Origin: SHZI01 sp963802215
Lineage (GTDB): Bacteria > Pseudomonadota > Gammaproteobacteria > Steroidobacterales > GCA-2729495
Direction of reading: 5' to 3'
NCBI GenBank assembly: GCA_963802215.1
Contig: CAWDHQ010000001.1
Span: 1,674,001-1,738,000 of the forward strand
DNA length: 64,000 bases
Shown here piece after piece: positions 48,752-58,107 of this stretch. The stretch's first letter is position 1. Every line of letters starts with the position of its first letter. The notes beneath the pieces are model-generated. The model was not told the origin of the DNA, did no database searches, and saw only the letters and a program-made list of their open reading frames with translations. The translations under genes were made by a program, and so were the position numbers.

Positions 48752-51334
48752 TCACACGGATTCGAACGTCAGCTCGCTGCCCCGCAAACCGACCCGGATG
48801 GCCGCCCCCGGCCCAAAGCGGCCCTTCAGGATCTCCTGGGCCAGGGGGTTCTCGATCCGCTGCTGGATGGCCCTCTTCAGGGGCCGGGCGCCGTAGACCG
48901 GGTCGAAGCCGGCCTCGGCGAGCTGGTCCAGGGCGGCGTCGGTCACGTCCAGGGTCATCTCCCGCTCCGCGAGCCGGGCCTGCAGGTACCCCAGCTGGAT
49001 CTTCACGATGTCCCGGATCTGGGCGGCGGACAGCGGGTGGAAGACCACGATGTCGTCCACGCGGTTGATGAACTCGGGCCGGAAGTGCTCCCGCACGTCC
49101 TCCAGCACGGCAGCTTTCATGGCCGCGTAATTGGCCTCGCCCGTCATGCTCTGGATCCGCTGGGAGCCCAGGTTGGACGTCATCACGATGACCGTGTTGC
49201 GGAAGTCCACGGTGCGGCCCTGGCCATCGGTCAGCCGGCCGTCGTCCAGCACCTGGAGCAGCACGTTGAACACGTCCGGGTGGGCCTTCTCCACCTCGTC
49301 CAGCAGTACCACCGAATACGGCTTGCGGCGGACGATCTCCGTCAGGTAACCGCCCTCCTCGTAGCCCACGTAGCCGGGAGGCGCGCCGATCAGCCGCGCG
49401 ACGGAGTGTTTCTCCATGAACTCGGACATGTCCACGCGCACCAGCGCGTCTTCGGTGTCGAAGAGGAACTCCGCGAGCGCCTTGGTGAGCTCGGTCTTGC
49501 CGACGCCCGTGGGTCCCAGGAACAGGAACGACCCGTTCGGCCGCTTCGGGTCCGACAGCCCCGCGCGGGAGCGGCGGATCGCATCGGCGACGGCCGTCAG
49601 CGCCTCGCCCTGCCCCACGACGCGCTTGCCCAGCGCCTCCTCCATGCGCAGCAGCTTGTCCTTCTCGCCCTCCAGCATCTTGCTGACGGGAATGCCGGTC
49701 CACTTGGAGACGATCTCGGCGATCTCCTCCTCCGTCACCTTGTTTCTCAGTAGGAGCGGCTTCAGCCGCGATTCCTTCCCGTCGACGGAGTCCTTGAGCC
49801 GCTTCTCCAGCGCCGGGATCTTCCCGTACTGCAACTCCGACATCCGCGCCAGGTCCTGCCCGCGGCGCGCCGCATCCAGGTCGAGGCGCGCGCGCTCCAG
49901 CTCCTCCTTGATCGCGGCCTCGCCCTGCACGGAGGCCTTCTCGGACTTCCAGATCTCGTCCAGGTCCGCGTACTCGCGCTCCAGCGCCTTCAGCTGGGTC
50001 TCCAGGTCCGCGAGCCGCTTCTTCGACGCCTCGTCGGACTCCTTCTTCAGCGCCACCTGCTCGATCTTGAGCTGGATGATGCGCCGGTCGAGCCGGTCCA
50101 TCTCCTCAGGCTTGGAGTCGATCTCCATGCGCAGGCGGGACGCCGCCTCGTCGATGAGGTCGATGGCCTTGTCGGGCAGCTGCCGGTCGGTGATGTAGCG
50201 GTGGGACAGCGTCGCCGCGGCCACGATGGCCGGGTCGGTGATGTCCACGCCGTGATGGACCTCGTAGCGCTCCTTGAGGCCCCGGAGGATGGCGATGGTG
50301 TCCTCCACGAGCGGCTCCAGGACCATGACCTTCTGGAAGCGGCGCTCGAGGGCGGCGTCCTTCTCGATGTACTTGCGGTACTCGTCCAGGGTCGTCGCGC
50401 CCACGCAGTGCAGTTCGCCGCGGGCGAGCGCGGGCTTCAGCATGTTGCCGGCGTCCATGGCGCCCTCGGCCTTGCCGGCGCCGACCATGGTGTGCAGCTC
50501 GTCGATGAAGAGGATGACCTGGCCTTCCTGCTTGGCGAGGTCGTTCAGCACACCCTTCAGGCGCTCCTCGAAGTCGCCCCGGTACTTGGCGCCCGCGATG
50601 AGCGCGCCCATGTCGAGGGCGAGGATGCGCTTGCTCTTCAGGCTCTCGGGCACCTCGCCGTTGACGATGCGCTGGGCCAGGCCCTCCACGATGGCGGTCT
50701 TGCCGACGCCGGGCTCGCCGATGAGCACGGGGTTGTTCTTGGTGCGCCGCTGGAGCACCTGGATGGTGCGGCGGATCTCGTCGTCCCGGCCGATGACCGG
50801 GTCGAGCTTGCCCTGCTCGGCGCGGGCGGTGAGGTCGACGGTGTACTTCTCGAGGGCCTGGCGGGTTTCCTCCGCGTTCGGGTCGTCCACGGCCGCGCCG
50901 CCCCGGACCTCGCCGATGGCCTTGTCGAGGGCGCCCTTCACGACGCCCGTGTCCTTGAGGATCTTGCCGAGGGTGCCCTTGTCGTCGCAGGCGGCGAGGA
51001 CGAAGAGTTCGCTGGAGATGAACTGGTCGCCACGCTTCTGGGCGAGCTTCTCGGTCTGGTTGAGCAGGCGGCCGAGGTCGGCCGAGATCTGGAGGTCGCC
51101 GGCAGTGCCCTCCACCTGGGGCAGGCGGTCCAGCGCCTCGCCGAGCTTCGAGCGCAGCAGGTTGAGGTTTGCCCCCGCCTTGTCCAGCAGGGCGCCCACC
51201 CCGGGGCCCTTCTGCTCCAGCAGCGCCGCCATGAGGTGCACGGGCTCGATGAACTGGTGGTCCCGCCGGTTGGCGGTGGACTGGGCCAGCTGCAGCGCCG
51301 ACTGGAAGGTGGTGGTGAACTTGTCAGGACCCAT
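48752..51334 (-). CDS. clpB: Disaggregase ClpB with a repeat-encoded insertion
   Basis: 860 residues from ATG 51334 (a GTG at 51343 is also possible). The N-domain is followed by AAA-1 (IGEPGVGKTAIVEGLAQ, then ILFIDELHTMVGAGKAEG), a long coiled middle domain, and AAA-2 (LFLGPTGVGKTELTKALAEF, then VVLLDEVEKAHPDVFNVLLQ). In the middle domain, just before LLRNKVTEEE, a family B hairpin (49750-49771) is translated as SRLKPLLL, about five residues longer than E. coli ClpB at that point. ClpB dissolves aggregates together with DnaK. The insertion is at a linker and should be tolerated. Confidence 0.97.
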   Translation of the reverse strand: MGPDKFTTTFQSALQLAQSTANRRDHQFIEPVHLMAALLEQKGPGVGALLDKAGANLNLLRSKLGEALDRLPQVEGTAGDLQISADLGRLLNQTEKLAQKRGDQFISSELFVLAACDDKGTLGKILKDTGVVKGALDKAIGEVRGGAAVDDPNAEETRQALEKYTVDLTARAEQGKLDPVIGRDDEIRRTIQVLQRRTKNNPVLIGEPGVGKTAIVEGLAQRIVNGEVPESLKSKRILALDMGALIAGAKYRGDFEERLKGVLNDLAKQEGQVILFIDELHTMVGAGKAEGAMDAGNMLKPALARGELHCVGATTLDEYRKYIEKDAALERRFQKVMVLEPLVEDTIAILRGLKERYEVHHGVDITDPAIVAAATLSHRYITDRQLPDKAIDLIDEAASRLRMEIDSKPEEMDRLDRRIIQLKIEQVALKKESDEASKKRLADLETQLKALEREYADLDEIWKSEKASVQGEAAIKEELERARLDLDAARRGQDLARMSELQYGKIPALEKRLKDSVDGKESRLKPLLLRNKVTEEEIAEIVSKWTGIPVSKMLEGEKDKLLRMEEALGKRVVGQGEALTAVADAIRRSRAGLSDPKRPNGSFLFLGPTGVGKTELTKALAEFLFDTEDALVRVDMSEFMEKHSVARLIGAPPGYVGYEEGGYLTEIVRRKPYSVVLLDEVEKAHPDVFNVLLQVLDDGRLTDGQGRTVDFRNTVIVMTSNLGSQRIQSMTGEANYAAMKAAVLEDVREHFRPEFINRVDDIVVFHPLSAAQIRDIVKIQLGYLQARLAEREMTLDVTDAALDQLAEAGFDPVYGARPLKRAIQQRIENPLAQEILKGRFGPGAAIRVGLRGSELTFESV
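49750..49771. repeat. Family B hairpin inside clpB
   Basis: GTAGGAGCGGCTTCAGCCGC plus GA lies in frame within the clpB coding region, at the end of the middle domain. Confidence 0.88.
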
Positions 51335-51396
51335 GGGGGGCACTTTCGTTGTGACGACTCCGGCCTAGATTGGGCCGGGAGAGCTGATTTCAACTG

Positions 51397-51503
51397 AAAA
51401 AGGTGCCGGACACTTAGTTATTTTTTGCTTAGTTATTGCGTGGCTAGCGACTGCAACCCACGCAATAACTAAGCAAAAAATAACTAAGTGTCCGGTACCT
51501 TTT
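51397..51503. repeat. Family A palindrome upstream of clpB
   Basis: About 107 bp, with left AAAAGGTGCCGGACACTTAG (one base changed from the consensus) and right CTAAGTGTCCGGTACCTTTT. The arms continue through TTATTGCGTGG. It separates clpB from the pgeF stop by a few bases on each side. Confidence 0.9.
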
Positions 51504-51506
51504 CTG

Positions 51507-52253
51507 CTATCCCAGCCAGATGAGGGTGGCCTGGCGGCCCGTCACCCCGTCCCGGCGGTGGGAGAAGAAGCGCTCCGGCTCGGCGAGGGTACAGAAGTTG
51601 CCGCCGGAGATGGCCGTGACGCCGGCGCGACGGAGGCGCAGGCGGGCGGCACCGTAGAGATCCAGCTGCCAGTGGCCCGGGCGGTTCGGCCGGAACGAGC
51701 TGTCGGCGGCGGGGTCGGTCCTCAGGAACGCGTCCCGCACCTCAGGCCCCACCTCGTATCCGGCTGGGCCGATGGCCGGGCCCAGCCAGGCCAGGAGCGA
51801 GTCCGGCCTCACGCCGTCGGCGGCCAGCCAGGCCACGGTCGACTCGAGGACACCGGCGGTGAGCCCGCGCCAGCCGGCGTGGGCAGCCGCCACGTGGGTG
51901 CCTGCGCGATTGCAGAAGAGCACGGGCAGGCAGTCCGCCGTCAGGACCGCGCAGACGATCCCGCAGGCGGTGGTCCAGGAAGCGTCGGCGGCAACCCTTT
52001 CCCCGGCGCGGGCCGCATCCACCACCGCCGTGCCGTGCACCTGCTGCAGCCACACGGGATCGCCGGGCAGCTCGAGCGCATCCCGGAGCAGCTCCCGGTT
52101 GCGCAGGACGGCCGCCGGGTCATCGCCCACGTGATCGCCCAGGTTCAGCGACGCCCAGGGTGGCCGGCTGTCGCCGCCGGTGCGCGTGGTGACCACGGCG
52201 TGTACGCGCGCGGGCGCCGGCCAGTCAGGCCTGATCAGCGACAGGCCCGTCAC
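51507..52253 (-). CDS. pgeF: Purine nucleoside phosphorylase / laccase-domain protein PgeF
   Basis: 248 residues from GTG 52253, which overlaps the rluD stop (GTGA). An in-frame start at 52274 is less likely. VVTTRTGGDSRPPWASLNLG, WLQQVHGTAVVDA, LTADCLPVLFCNRAGTHVAA and AHAGWRGLTAGVLE contain the Cys and His residues of the YfiH/PgeF active site. Known as a purine nucleoside phosphorylase with peptidoglycan editing effects. Part of the conserved rluD-pgeF-clpB block. Confidence 0.94.
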   Translation of the reverse strand: MTGLSLIRPDWPAPARVHAVVTTRTGGDSRPPWASLNLGDHVGDDPAAVLRNRELLRDALELPGDPVWLQQVHGTAVVDAARAGERVAADASWTTACGIVCAVLTADCLPVLFCNRAGTHVAAAHAGWRGLTAGVLESTVAWLAADGVRPDSLLAWLGPAIGPAGYEVGPEVRDAFLRTDPAADSSFRPNRPGHWQLDLYGAARLRLRRAGVTAISGGNFCTLAEPERFFSHRRDGVTGRQATLIWLG

Positions 52254-53260
52254 GCCGGGGCCTGCTCCGGCCACGGCAGTGCCTCGAGGCGCGGGACCGC
52301 GGCGGCATCGCCGGCCAGCGCTGCCAGCAGGCCGCGGAAGTCGTCCGGCAGCGGCGCACTCAGATCGAGTGGCTCGCCGGTCAGCGGGTGCTGGAACCGG
52401 ATCCGGAACGCGTGCAGGGCCTGGCGCCGGAAGCCGCGCAGGGCGAGCGCGAGCTCCGCCGAGGCGCCGGCCGGGATGATCAGCCTTCCGCCGTAAGCGG
52501 GATCGCCCACGATGGGATGGCGCACGTGGGCCAGGTGCACGCGGATCTGGTGCGTGCGCCCGGTCTCGAGGCGCACCGCGATGAAGGTGTGGTGCGGAAA
52601 GCGGGCCAGCACCCGGTAGTGGGTGACCGCGCGGCGCCCGCCGAAGTCCGTCACCGACATCTTCGTGCGCTGGGTCTTGTGCCGGCCGATGTCAGCGTCC
52701 ACCGAGCCGCCGGCAGTCATCGTACCGACGCAGAGGGCCCGGTACTCCCGGGTGATCTCCCGGGCCTCGAGGGCGCGCACCAGGTGCGTGTGCGCGGCGA
52801 GCGTCTTCGCGACGATCAGCAGGCCCGAGGTGTCCTTGTCCAGCCGGTGGAGGATGCCGCTGCGGGGCAGTCCGGCGAGTGCGGGCTCATGGGCCAGCAG
52901 GCCATTTTCCAGGGTGCCGGCCGCGTTGCCGGCGCCGGGGTGCACGACGAGGCCGGCGGGCTTGTTGATCACCAGCACGTCGGCGTCTTCGTGGATGATC
53001 GCGAGGGGGATCTCCTCGGCGCCCGGGGCGTGGTGTTCGTCGCCGGTCGCCACGCTGCCGACCTGGATCGCGATGAGCTGGCCGCCGGCCACCCGGGTGC
53101 GAGGCTCCGGGATTTCACCGTCGAGGCGGACGTGGCCCTCCAGGATCCACTGCTTCAGGCGACTCCGCGAATAGTCCGGCAGAAGCTCTGCCAGGACCTG
53201 GTCGAGGCGGCGGCCCGAGGCATCGTCGGGGATCGTCAGCTGTTGCTGCGCAAGCTCCAT
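52250..53260 (-). CDS. rluD: 23S rRNA pseudouridine synthase RluD
   Basis: 336 residues. An N-terminal S4 domain (RLDQVLAELLPDYSRSRLKQ then WILEGHVRLDG) precedes the catalytic domain with GILHRLDKDTSGLLIVAKT (catalytic Asp), REYRALCVGTM, RLETGRTHQIRVHLAHVRHP and VGDPAYGG. Makes pseudouridines in helix 69 of 23S rRNA. Divergent from bamD with only 45 bases between. Confidence 0.96.
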   Translation of the reverse strand: MELAQQQLTIPDDASGRRLDQVLAELLPDYSRSRLKQWILEGHVRLDGEIPEPRTRVAGGQLIAIQVGSVATGDEHHAPGAEEIPLAIIHEDADVLVINKPAGLVVHPGAGNAAGTLENGLLAHEPALAGLPRSGILHRLDKDTSGLLIVAKTLAAHTHLVRALEAREITREYRALCVGTMTAGGSVDADIGRHKTQRTKMSVTDFGGRRAVTHYRVLARFPHHTFIAVRLETGRTHQIRVHLAHVRHPIVGDPAYGGRLIIPAGASAELALALRGFRRQALHAFRIRFQHPLTGEPLDLSAPLPDDFRGLLAALAGDAAAVPRLEALPWPEQAPA

Positions 53261-53305
53261 GGGTTGCTAGGCTATACTCCCGCTCCCGCCGGCGACACCT
53301 GGAAA

Positions 53306-54118
53306 ATGCGTCCGACACCGCGCCACAGCCGTTCCACGCTCCTCCTGGCCACCGCCGTGCTGGCCCTTCTGGGTGGCCTTCTGGGTGGTTGCGCCAGCAA
53401 GGAAGAGAAGGACCTGCAATCGGGGGTCACCGATCTCTACGAGCGGGGCAACAAGGCCATGCAGTCCGGCAACTACAGCAATGCGATCCGGTACTTCGAG
53501 GCCCTGGAAGCCCGGTTCCCGTTCAGCAACGAGACCAAGCAGGCGCAGCTCGACCTCATCTACTCCTACTACAAGGACCGGCAGATCGAGGCGACCGTCG
53601 ACGCCGCCACGACCTTCGAACGCGAGAACCCGACCCATCCCCGGGTGGACTACGCACTGTACATGCGCGGGCTGGCCTACTTCTCCGGCGAGCACAGCTG
53701 GTACCACAGGCTCTTCAACGTGGACCTGGCCCGGCGTCCGCCGAAGAACGTGCAGGAGTCGTTCTCGGTCTTCTCCCAGCTCGTCCAGCGCTTTCCGGAC
53801 AGCGCCTACGCACTGGACGCACGCCAGCGCATGGTCTTCCTGCGGAACCGGCTCGCCGACTACGAGATCTACGTGGCCCGCTACTACATGGAGCGCGGCG
53901 CGTGGCTGGCGGCGGCCAACCGGGCCCGGTTCGTGATCGAGCAATACGACGGCTCGCCCGCCGGCAGCGAGGCGCTACGCATCATGGTTCAGGCCTACGA
54001 CAACCTGGGGATGACCGAGCTCGCCGAGGACGCGCGCAGCGTGCTCGCCGCCAGCTACCCCGAGAGCCTCCAGCGGCTCGCCAGCGAAGAAAGCCGTCCC
54101 TGGTACAAGTTCTGGTAG
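53306..54118 (+). CDS. bamD: Outer membrane assembly lipoprotein BamD
   Basis: 270 residues. The signal peptide is LLLATAVLALLGGLLGGC, with lipobox LLGGC (Cys29). Five TPR-like repeats follow: LYERGNKAMQSGNYSNAIRY, FPFSNETKQAQLDLIYSYYK, PRVDYALYMRGLAYF, RRPPKNVQESFSVFSQLVQR and YLMER-like segments. BamD is an essential part of the BAM complex for outer-membrane proteins. TATACT about 30 bases upstream is a candidate -10 box. A long perfect palindrome begins 4 bases after the stop. Confidence 0.97.
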   Translation: MRPTPRHSRSTLLLATAVLALLGGLLGGCASKEEKDLQSGVTDLYERGNKAMQSGNYSNAIRYFEALEARFPFSNETKQAQLDLIYSYYKDRQIEATVDAATTFERENPTHPRVDYALYMRGLAYFSGEHSWYHRLFNVDLARRPPKNVQESFSVFSQLVQRFPDSAYALDARQRMVFLRNRLADYEIYVARYYMERGAWLAAANRARFVIEQYDGSPAGSEALRIMVQAYDNLGMTELAEDARSVLAASYPESLQRLASEESRPWYKFW

Positions 54119-54121
54119 GGT

Positions 54122-54228
54122 AAAAAGGTACCGGACACTTAGTTATTTTTGCTTAGTTATTGCCCGGCTCGGCGTCGCCGAGCCGGGCAATAACTAAGCA
54201 AAAATAACTAAGTGTCCGGTACCTTTTT
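54122..54228. repeat. Perfect 107-bp palindrome (family A)
   Basis: Two 53-base arms are exact reverse complements with a single central T. The outer part is family A (AAAAAGGTACCGGACACTTA and on), and the inner arms read GCCCGGCTCGGCG. Lies between the convergent bamD and nadE stops; the nadE TAA touches its edge. Confidence 0.95.
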
Positions 54229-55867
54229 ACTTGTGGCGGTAGCCGGAGGTGATGGGATAGCGCCAGTCGCGGCCGAAGGCCCGGCTCGAGATGCGCACCC
54301 CGGGGGGCGCCTGGCGGCGCTTGTACTCCGCCTTCCGCACCATCTCCAGGACCCGCGCCGCCACCGCCTTCTCGAAGCCGCGCGCGGCGATCTCCTCCAC
54401 CGAGCGGTTCTCCAGGATCAGCGCGTCCAGGATCGGGTCGAGCACGTCGTAGGGCGGCAGCGAGTCACTGTCCTTCTGGTCGGGACGGAGCTCGGCGCTG
54501 GGCGGCCGGGTGATCACCCGCTCCGGGATCACCGGTGACAGCGAGTTCCGGTAACGGGCCAGCTGGTACACGAGCGTCTTGGTGCAGTCCTTGATGGGCG
54601 CAAAGCCGCCCGCCATGTCGCCGTAGAGCGTCGCGTAGCCCACCGCCATCTCGCTCTTGTTGCCCGTCGCCAGTACCATGCGGCCCGTCTTGTTGGAGAT
54701 GGCCATGAGGAGGATGCCCCGCGACCGGGCCTGCAGGTTCTCCTCCGTGGTGTCCTCGGGAAGTCCGGCGAACAACTCTGCCAGCGTCCCCCGCGCCGCC
54801 TCGACCATGCCGCCGATCGGCAGCACCTGGTAATCCACGCCCATCTGCCGCGCCTGGGTGGCGGCATCCTCCTGGCTCATGGCCGCCGTCCAGCGGTACG
54901 GCATCATCACGGCCTGCACCGCCTTCGGCCCGATGGCGTCCACCGCGATCGCCAGCGTCAGTGCCGAATCGATGCCGCCCGACAGGCCAACCACGACGCC
55001 CGGGAAGCCGTTCTTGCGCACGTAGTCGTGCACCCCGGTGACCAGCGCGGCGTAGACGCTCGCCACGTCCTCCGGCAGCGGCCCGACGCCCACGACGTCC
55101 GGCTCGACACGGCCCGCCGTCCGCCGCACGGTGACGACGGGCAGGCAGGGCTCCAGCGCCGGCGCGCGGAAGACCGTCCGCCCGGCGCGGTCCACCACGC
55201 AGGATCCACCGTCGAAGACCAGCTCGTCCTGCCCGCCGACCATGTTCAGGTAGACGAGCGGGACGCCGGTCTCCCGGGCGCGGGCCGCCAGCACCTGCTC
55301 CCGCTGGGCCTGCTTGCCGATCTCGAAGGGCGAGCCGTTGATGGCCAGGACGAGCTCGGCGCCCGCCGCGGTGGCCCGGGCGGACGGCTCGGGCTGCCAC
55401 ACGTCCTCGCAGATGCCGAGGCCGAGCTTCATCCCGCGGAACTCCACGACGGTGGGGCCGGTGCCCGGCGTGAAGTAGCGCTCTTCGTCGAACACGCTGT
55501 AGTTCGGGAGGCAGCACTTCCGGTAGTTCGCAACCTGCCGGCCGCCGGTGAGGTAGGCCACCGAGTTGTAGATGTGGTTGTCGACGAACTCGGGATAACC
55601 CACGAGGGCCGCAACGTCGGCGGTTTCAGCCGCGATTTGTGCCAGGCCCTCACTGACCTGCCGGCGCAGGCCCTTGTGGAACAGGAGGTCCTCGGGCGGA
55701 TAGCCGCACATGGCGAGCTCGGGGAACATCACCAGGTCGGCGGACCGTGCCCGCCGCACCTCGCCCAGCAACTCCGCAATCCGGGCGGTGTTCCCGGCCA
55801 CGTCGCCCACCAGGAAATTCTGCTGGGCGAGCGCGATGCGGAGGGCCTGGATCGACGGATGGGTCAG
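54227..55867 (-). CDS. nadE: Glutamine-dependent NAD+ synthetase, probable CTG start
   Basis: 546 residues if started at CTG 55867. The N-terminal nitrilase/glutaminase domain includes LRIALAQQNFLVGDVAGNTA, PELAMCGYPPEDLLFHKG, YRKCCLPNYSVFDEERYF and LGICEDVWQP (Cys). The C-terminal synthetase has GVVVGLSGGIDSALTLAIAV (PP-loop) and TGNKSEMAVGYATLYGDMAG. No ATG, GTG or TTG is in frame close before LRIALAQ. CTG overlaps the sucD stop (CTGA), with AGGAG 8 bases upstream. It makes NAD+ from deamido-NAD+. Confidence 0.93.
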   Translation of the reverse strand: MTHPSIQALRIALAQQNFLVGDVAGNTARIAELLGEVRRARSADLVMFPELAMCGYPPEDLLFHKGLRRQVSEGLAQIAAETADVAALVGYPEFVDNHIYNSVAYLTGGRQVANYRKCCLPNYSVFDEERYFTPGTGPTVVEFRGMKLGLGICEDVWQPEPSARATAAGAELVLAINGSPFEIGKQAQREQVLAARARETGVPLVYLNMVGGQDELVFDGGSCVVDRAGRTVFRAPALEPCLPVVTVRRTAGRVEPDVVGVGPLPEDVASVYAALVTGVHDYVRKNGFPGVVVGLSGGIDSALTLAIAVDAIGPKAVQAVMMPYRWTAAMSQEDAATQARQMGVDYQVLPIGGMVEAARGTLAELFAGLPEDTTEENLQARSRGILLMAISNKTGRMVLATGNKSEMAVGYATLYGDMAGGFAPIKDCTKTLVYQLARYRNSLSPVIPERVITRPPSAELRPDQKDSDSLPPYDVLDPILDALILENRSVEEIAARGFEKAVAARVLEMVRKAEYKRRQAPPGVRISSRAFGRDWRYPITSGYRHK

Positions 55868-56733
55868 CGCAGGAGCTCCTGCATGGCGCTGCCCAGCTCG
55901 GCGGGCGAGCGGACCGTGCGGACGCCGGCCTTCTCGAGGGCGGCGAACTTGGCGGCGGCGGTGCCCTCGCCCCCGGAGATGATCGCGCCGGCATGGCCCA
56001 TGCGCTTGCCGGGCGGCGCGGTGACGCCTGCGATGTAGGCCACGACCGGCTTGGTCACGTGCTGCTGGATGTAGCGGGCCGCAGCCTCCTCGTCCGTGCC
56101 GCCGATCTCGCCCACCATGATGATGCCGTCGGTGGCCGGGTCGGCCTGGAACAGCTCCAGGCAGTCGATGAAGTTCATGCCGCGGACCGGGTCGCCGCCG
56201 ATGCCGATGCAGGTGGTCTGGCCGAGGCCGTTGCGGGTGGTCTGGAAAACCGCCTCGTAGGTGAGCGTGCCCGAGCGGGACACGATGCCGACGCGGCCCG
56301 GCTGGTGGATGAAGCCCGGCATGATGCCGATCTTGCACTCGCCGGGCGTGATGATGCCGGGGCAGTTCGGCCCGATCAGCCGGCAGTCGTGGTCCCTGAG
56401 GGCGGCCTTGACCCGCACCATGTCCAGCACCGGGATGCCCTCGGTGATGCACACGATCAGCTTCACGCCGGCATCCGCGGCCGCCAGGATCGCGTCGGCC
56501 GCGCCGGGCGCGGGCACGAAGATCACGCTGACGTCGGCGCCCGTAGCCTTGACGGCCTCCGGCATGGTGTCGAAGACGGGCACGCCCAGGTGCTCCGTGC
56601 CCCCGCGGCCGGGCGTGCAGCCCGCCACGATCTTCGTGCCGTACTCGATGCACTGCTGGGCGTGGAAGGAACCCTGCCGGCCGGTGAGGCCCTGGCAGAT
56701 GACCTTGGTATCCTTGTTGACGAGGACGCTCAT
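55864..56733 (-). CDS. sucD: Succinyl-CoA synthetase alpha subunit
   Basis: 289 residues: MSVLVNKDTKVICQGLTGRQ, then GSFHAQQCIEYGTKIVAGCT. CoA-binding includes ITEGIPVLDMV; RLIGPNCPGIITPGECKIGI and GIVSRSGTLTYEAVFQTT follow; the phosphohistidine loop is AGVTAPPGKRMGHAGAIISG. AGGA lies 7 bases before the ATG. With SucC it makes ATP or GTP from succinyl-CoA in the TCA cycle. Its end overlaps the nadE start. Confidence 0.98.
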   Translation of the reverse strand: MSVLVNKDTKVICQGLTGRQGSFHAQQCIEYGTKIVAGCTPGRGGTEHLGVPVFDTMPEAVKATGADVSVIFVPAPGAADAILAAADAGVKLIVCITEGIPVLDMVRVKAALRDHDCRLIGPNCPGIITPGECKIGIMPGFIHQPGRVGIVSRSGTLTYEAVFQTTRNGLGQTTCIGIGGDPVRGMNFIDCLELFQADPATDGIIMVGEIGGTDEEAAARYIQQHVTKPVVAYIAGVTAPPGKRMGHAGAIISGGEGTAAAKFAALEKAGVRTVRSPAELGSAMQELLR

Positions 56734-56748
56734 GGGATTTCCTGACTC

Positions 56749-56802
56749 GTAGGAGCGCCTTCAGGCGCGATCATTGCGGTTCGCGCCGGTCGGCGCTCCT
56801 AC
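56749..56802. repeat. Family B pair spanning the sucC end
   Basis: GTAGGAGCGCCTTCAGGCGC form at 56749-56770 and the variant CGCCGGTCGGCGCTCCTAC at 56784-56802. The last 13 residues and stop of SucC are encoded in it; sucD starts 15 bases downstream. Confidence 0.88.
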
Positions 56803-57969
56803 GACGGATTCGACGGCCTTGCGGGCCGCGTCGGTGAGATCGTCGGCGGCGGTGATGGCGAGGCCACTGTCCTTCAGCATCTTCCGGCCCTGGTCCACGT
56901 TGGTGCCCTCGAGGCGCACCACCACGGGCACCGCCACCTTCACGTCGCGGACCGCACTGATGATGCCCTCGGCGATGAGGTCACAGCGCACGATGCCGCC
57001 GAAGATGTTGACGAGGATCGCCTTCACCTGCGGGTTGGAGAGGATCAGCTTGAATGCCGCCGCCACCCGCTCCGGCGTGGCGCCGCCGCCCACGTCGAGG
57101 AAGTTGGCCGGCTCGCCGCCGTGGAGCTTGATGAGGTCCATCGTGGCCATGGCGAGGCCCGCGCCGTTCACCATGCAGGCGATATTGCCGTCGAGGGACA
57201 CGTAGTTGAGGTCGTGCTCCGCCGCCCGGCGTTCCATGTCGTCCTCCTGGCTCGCGTCCCGCATGGTCTGCAGGTCCCGCTGCCGGAAGAGCGCGTTCTC
57301 CTCGATGTTGATCTTCGCGTCCAGCGCCATCAGGTTGCCCGCCGTCGTGACGATGAGCGGGTTCACTTCCAGCAGGCTGGCGTCGCAGTCGACGAACAGC
57401 CGGTAGAGCTTCGACGCCATCTCCACGAACTGGGTGACCTGCTCGCTGGTGAGGCCAAGGCCGTAGCCGAGCTGGCGGGCCTGGTAGGGCATCAGGCCCG
57501 CCGCCGGGTTGATGGCGGTGGTGAGGATCTTCTCCGGCGTCTTCGCCGCCACCTCCTCGATGTCCATGCCGCCGGCCGCCGAGCCGATGAAGGAGATGCG
57601 CTCCCGGCTGCGGTCCACGAGCAGGCTCAGGTAGAGCTCCTTCGCGATGTCGCTGCCGGTCTCCACGTAGACCTGGTTCACCGGCATCCCCTGGGGGCCG
57701 GTCTGCTTGGTGACCAGCCGGGTGCCGAGCATGTCCCCCGCCAGCTGGCCGGCCTCCTCGGGGCTCCTGGCCAGCCTGACGCCGCCCGCCTTGCCGCGGC
57801 CTCCGGCGTGGACCTGGGCCTTTACGACCCATAAATTGCCACTGGCCTTGCCCCCGAGCCGGCCGGCCGCCGCGACGGCCTGGGCCGGGGTGGCGGCGAC
57901 TTCGCCCGCCGGGACCTGGATGCCAAAGCGCCGGAACAGCTCCTTGGACTGGTATTCGTGAAGATTCAT
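56761..57969 (-). CDS. sucC: Succinyl-CoA synthetase beta subunit with repeat-encoded tail
   Basis: 402 residues, MNLHEYQSKELFRRFGIQVP; ATP-grasp segments include WVVKAQVHAGGRGKAGGVRL, LEVNPLIVTTAGNLMALDAK and GNIACMVNGAGLAMATMDLI followed by LHGGEPANFLDVGGGA. A few residues longer than E. coli SucC (388). The extra C-terminus VGAPTGANRNDRA comes from a family B repeat pair, whose TCAGGCGCG end provides the TGA. Forms the heterotetramer with SucD. Confidence 0.97.
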   Translation of the reverse strand: MNLHEYQSKELFRRFGIQVPAGEVAATPAQAVAAAGRLGGKASGNLWVVKAQVHAGGRGKAGGVRLARSPEEAGQLAGDMLGTRLVTKQTGPQGMPVNQVYVETGSDIAKELYLSLLVDRSRERISFIGSAAGGMDIEEVAAKTPEKILTTAINPAAGLMPYQARQLGYGLGLTSEQVTQFVEMASKLYRLFVDCDASLLEVNPLIVTTAGNLMALDAKINIEENALFRQRDLQTMRDASQEDDMERRAAEHDLNYVSLDGNIACMVNGAGLAMATMDLIKLHGGEPANFLDVGGGATPERVAAAFKLILSNPQVKAILVNIFGGIVRCDLIAEGIISAVRDVKVAVPVVVRLEGTNVDQGRKMLKDSGLAITAADDLTDAARKAVESVVGAPTGANRNDRA

Positions 57970-58107
57970 AAGGGTTTCGAGGGGATCTGCCCGCGCCGGA
58001 AGGCGGCTATTGTGGGGGAATTGTGCGCTGAGTCAAAGTGGGAACGCGGTCACGCATCCTGTGGCGGGGCCAGACATAATGCCCGTTGGCATTCCCGGTC
58101 TGCACGC

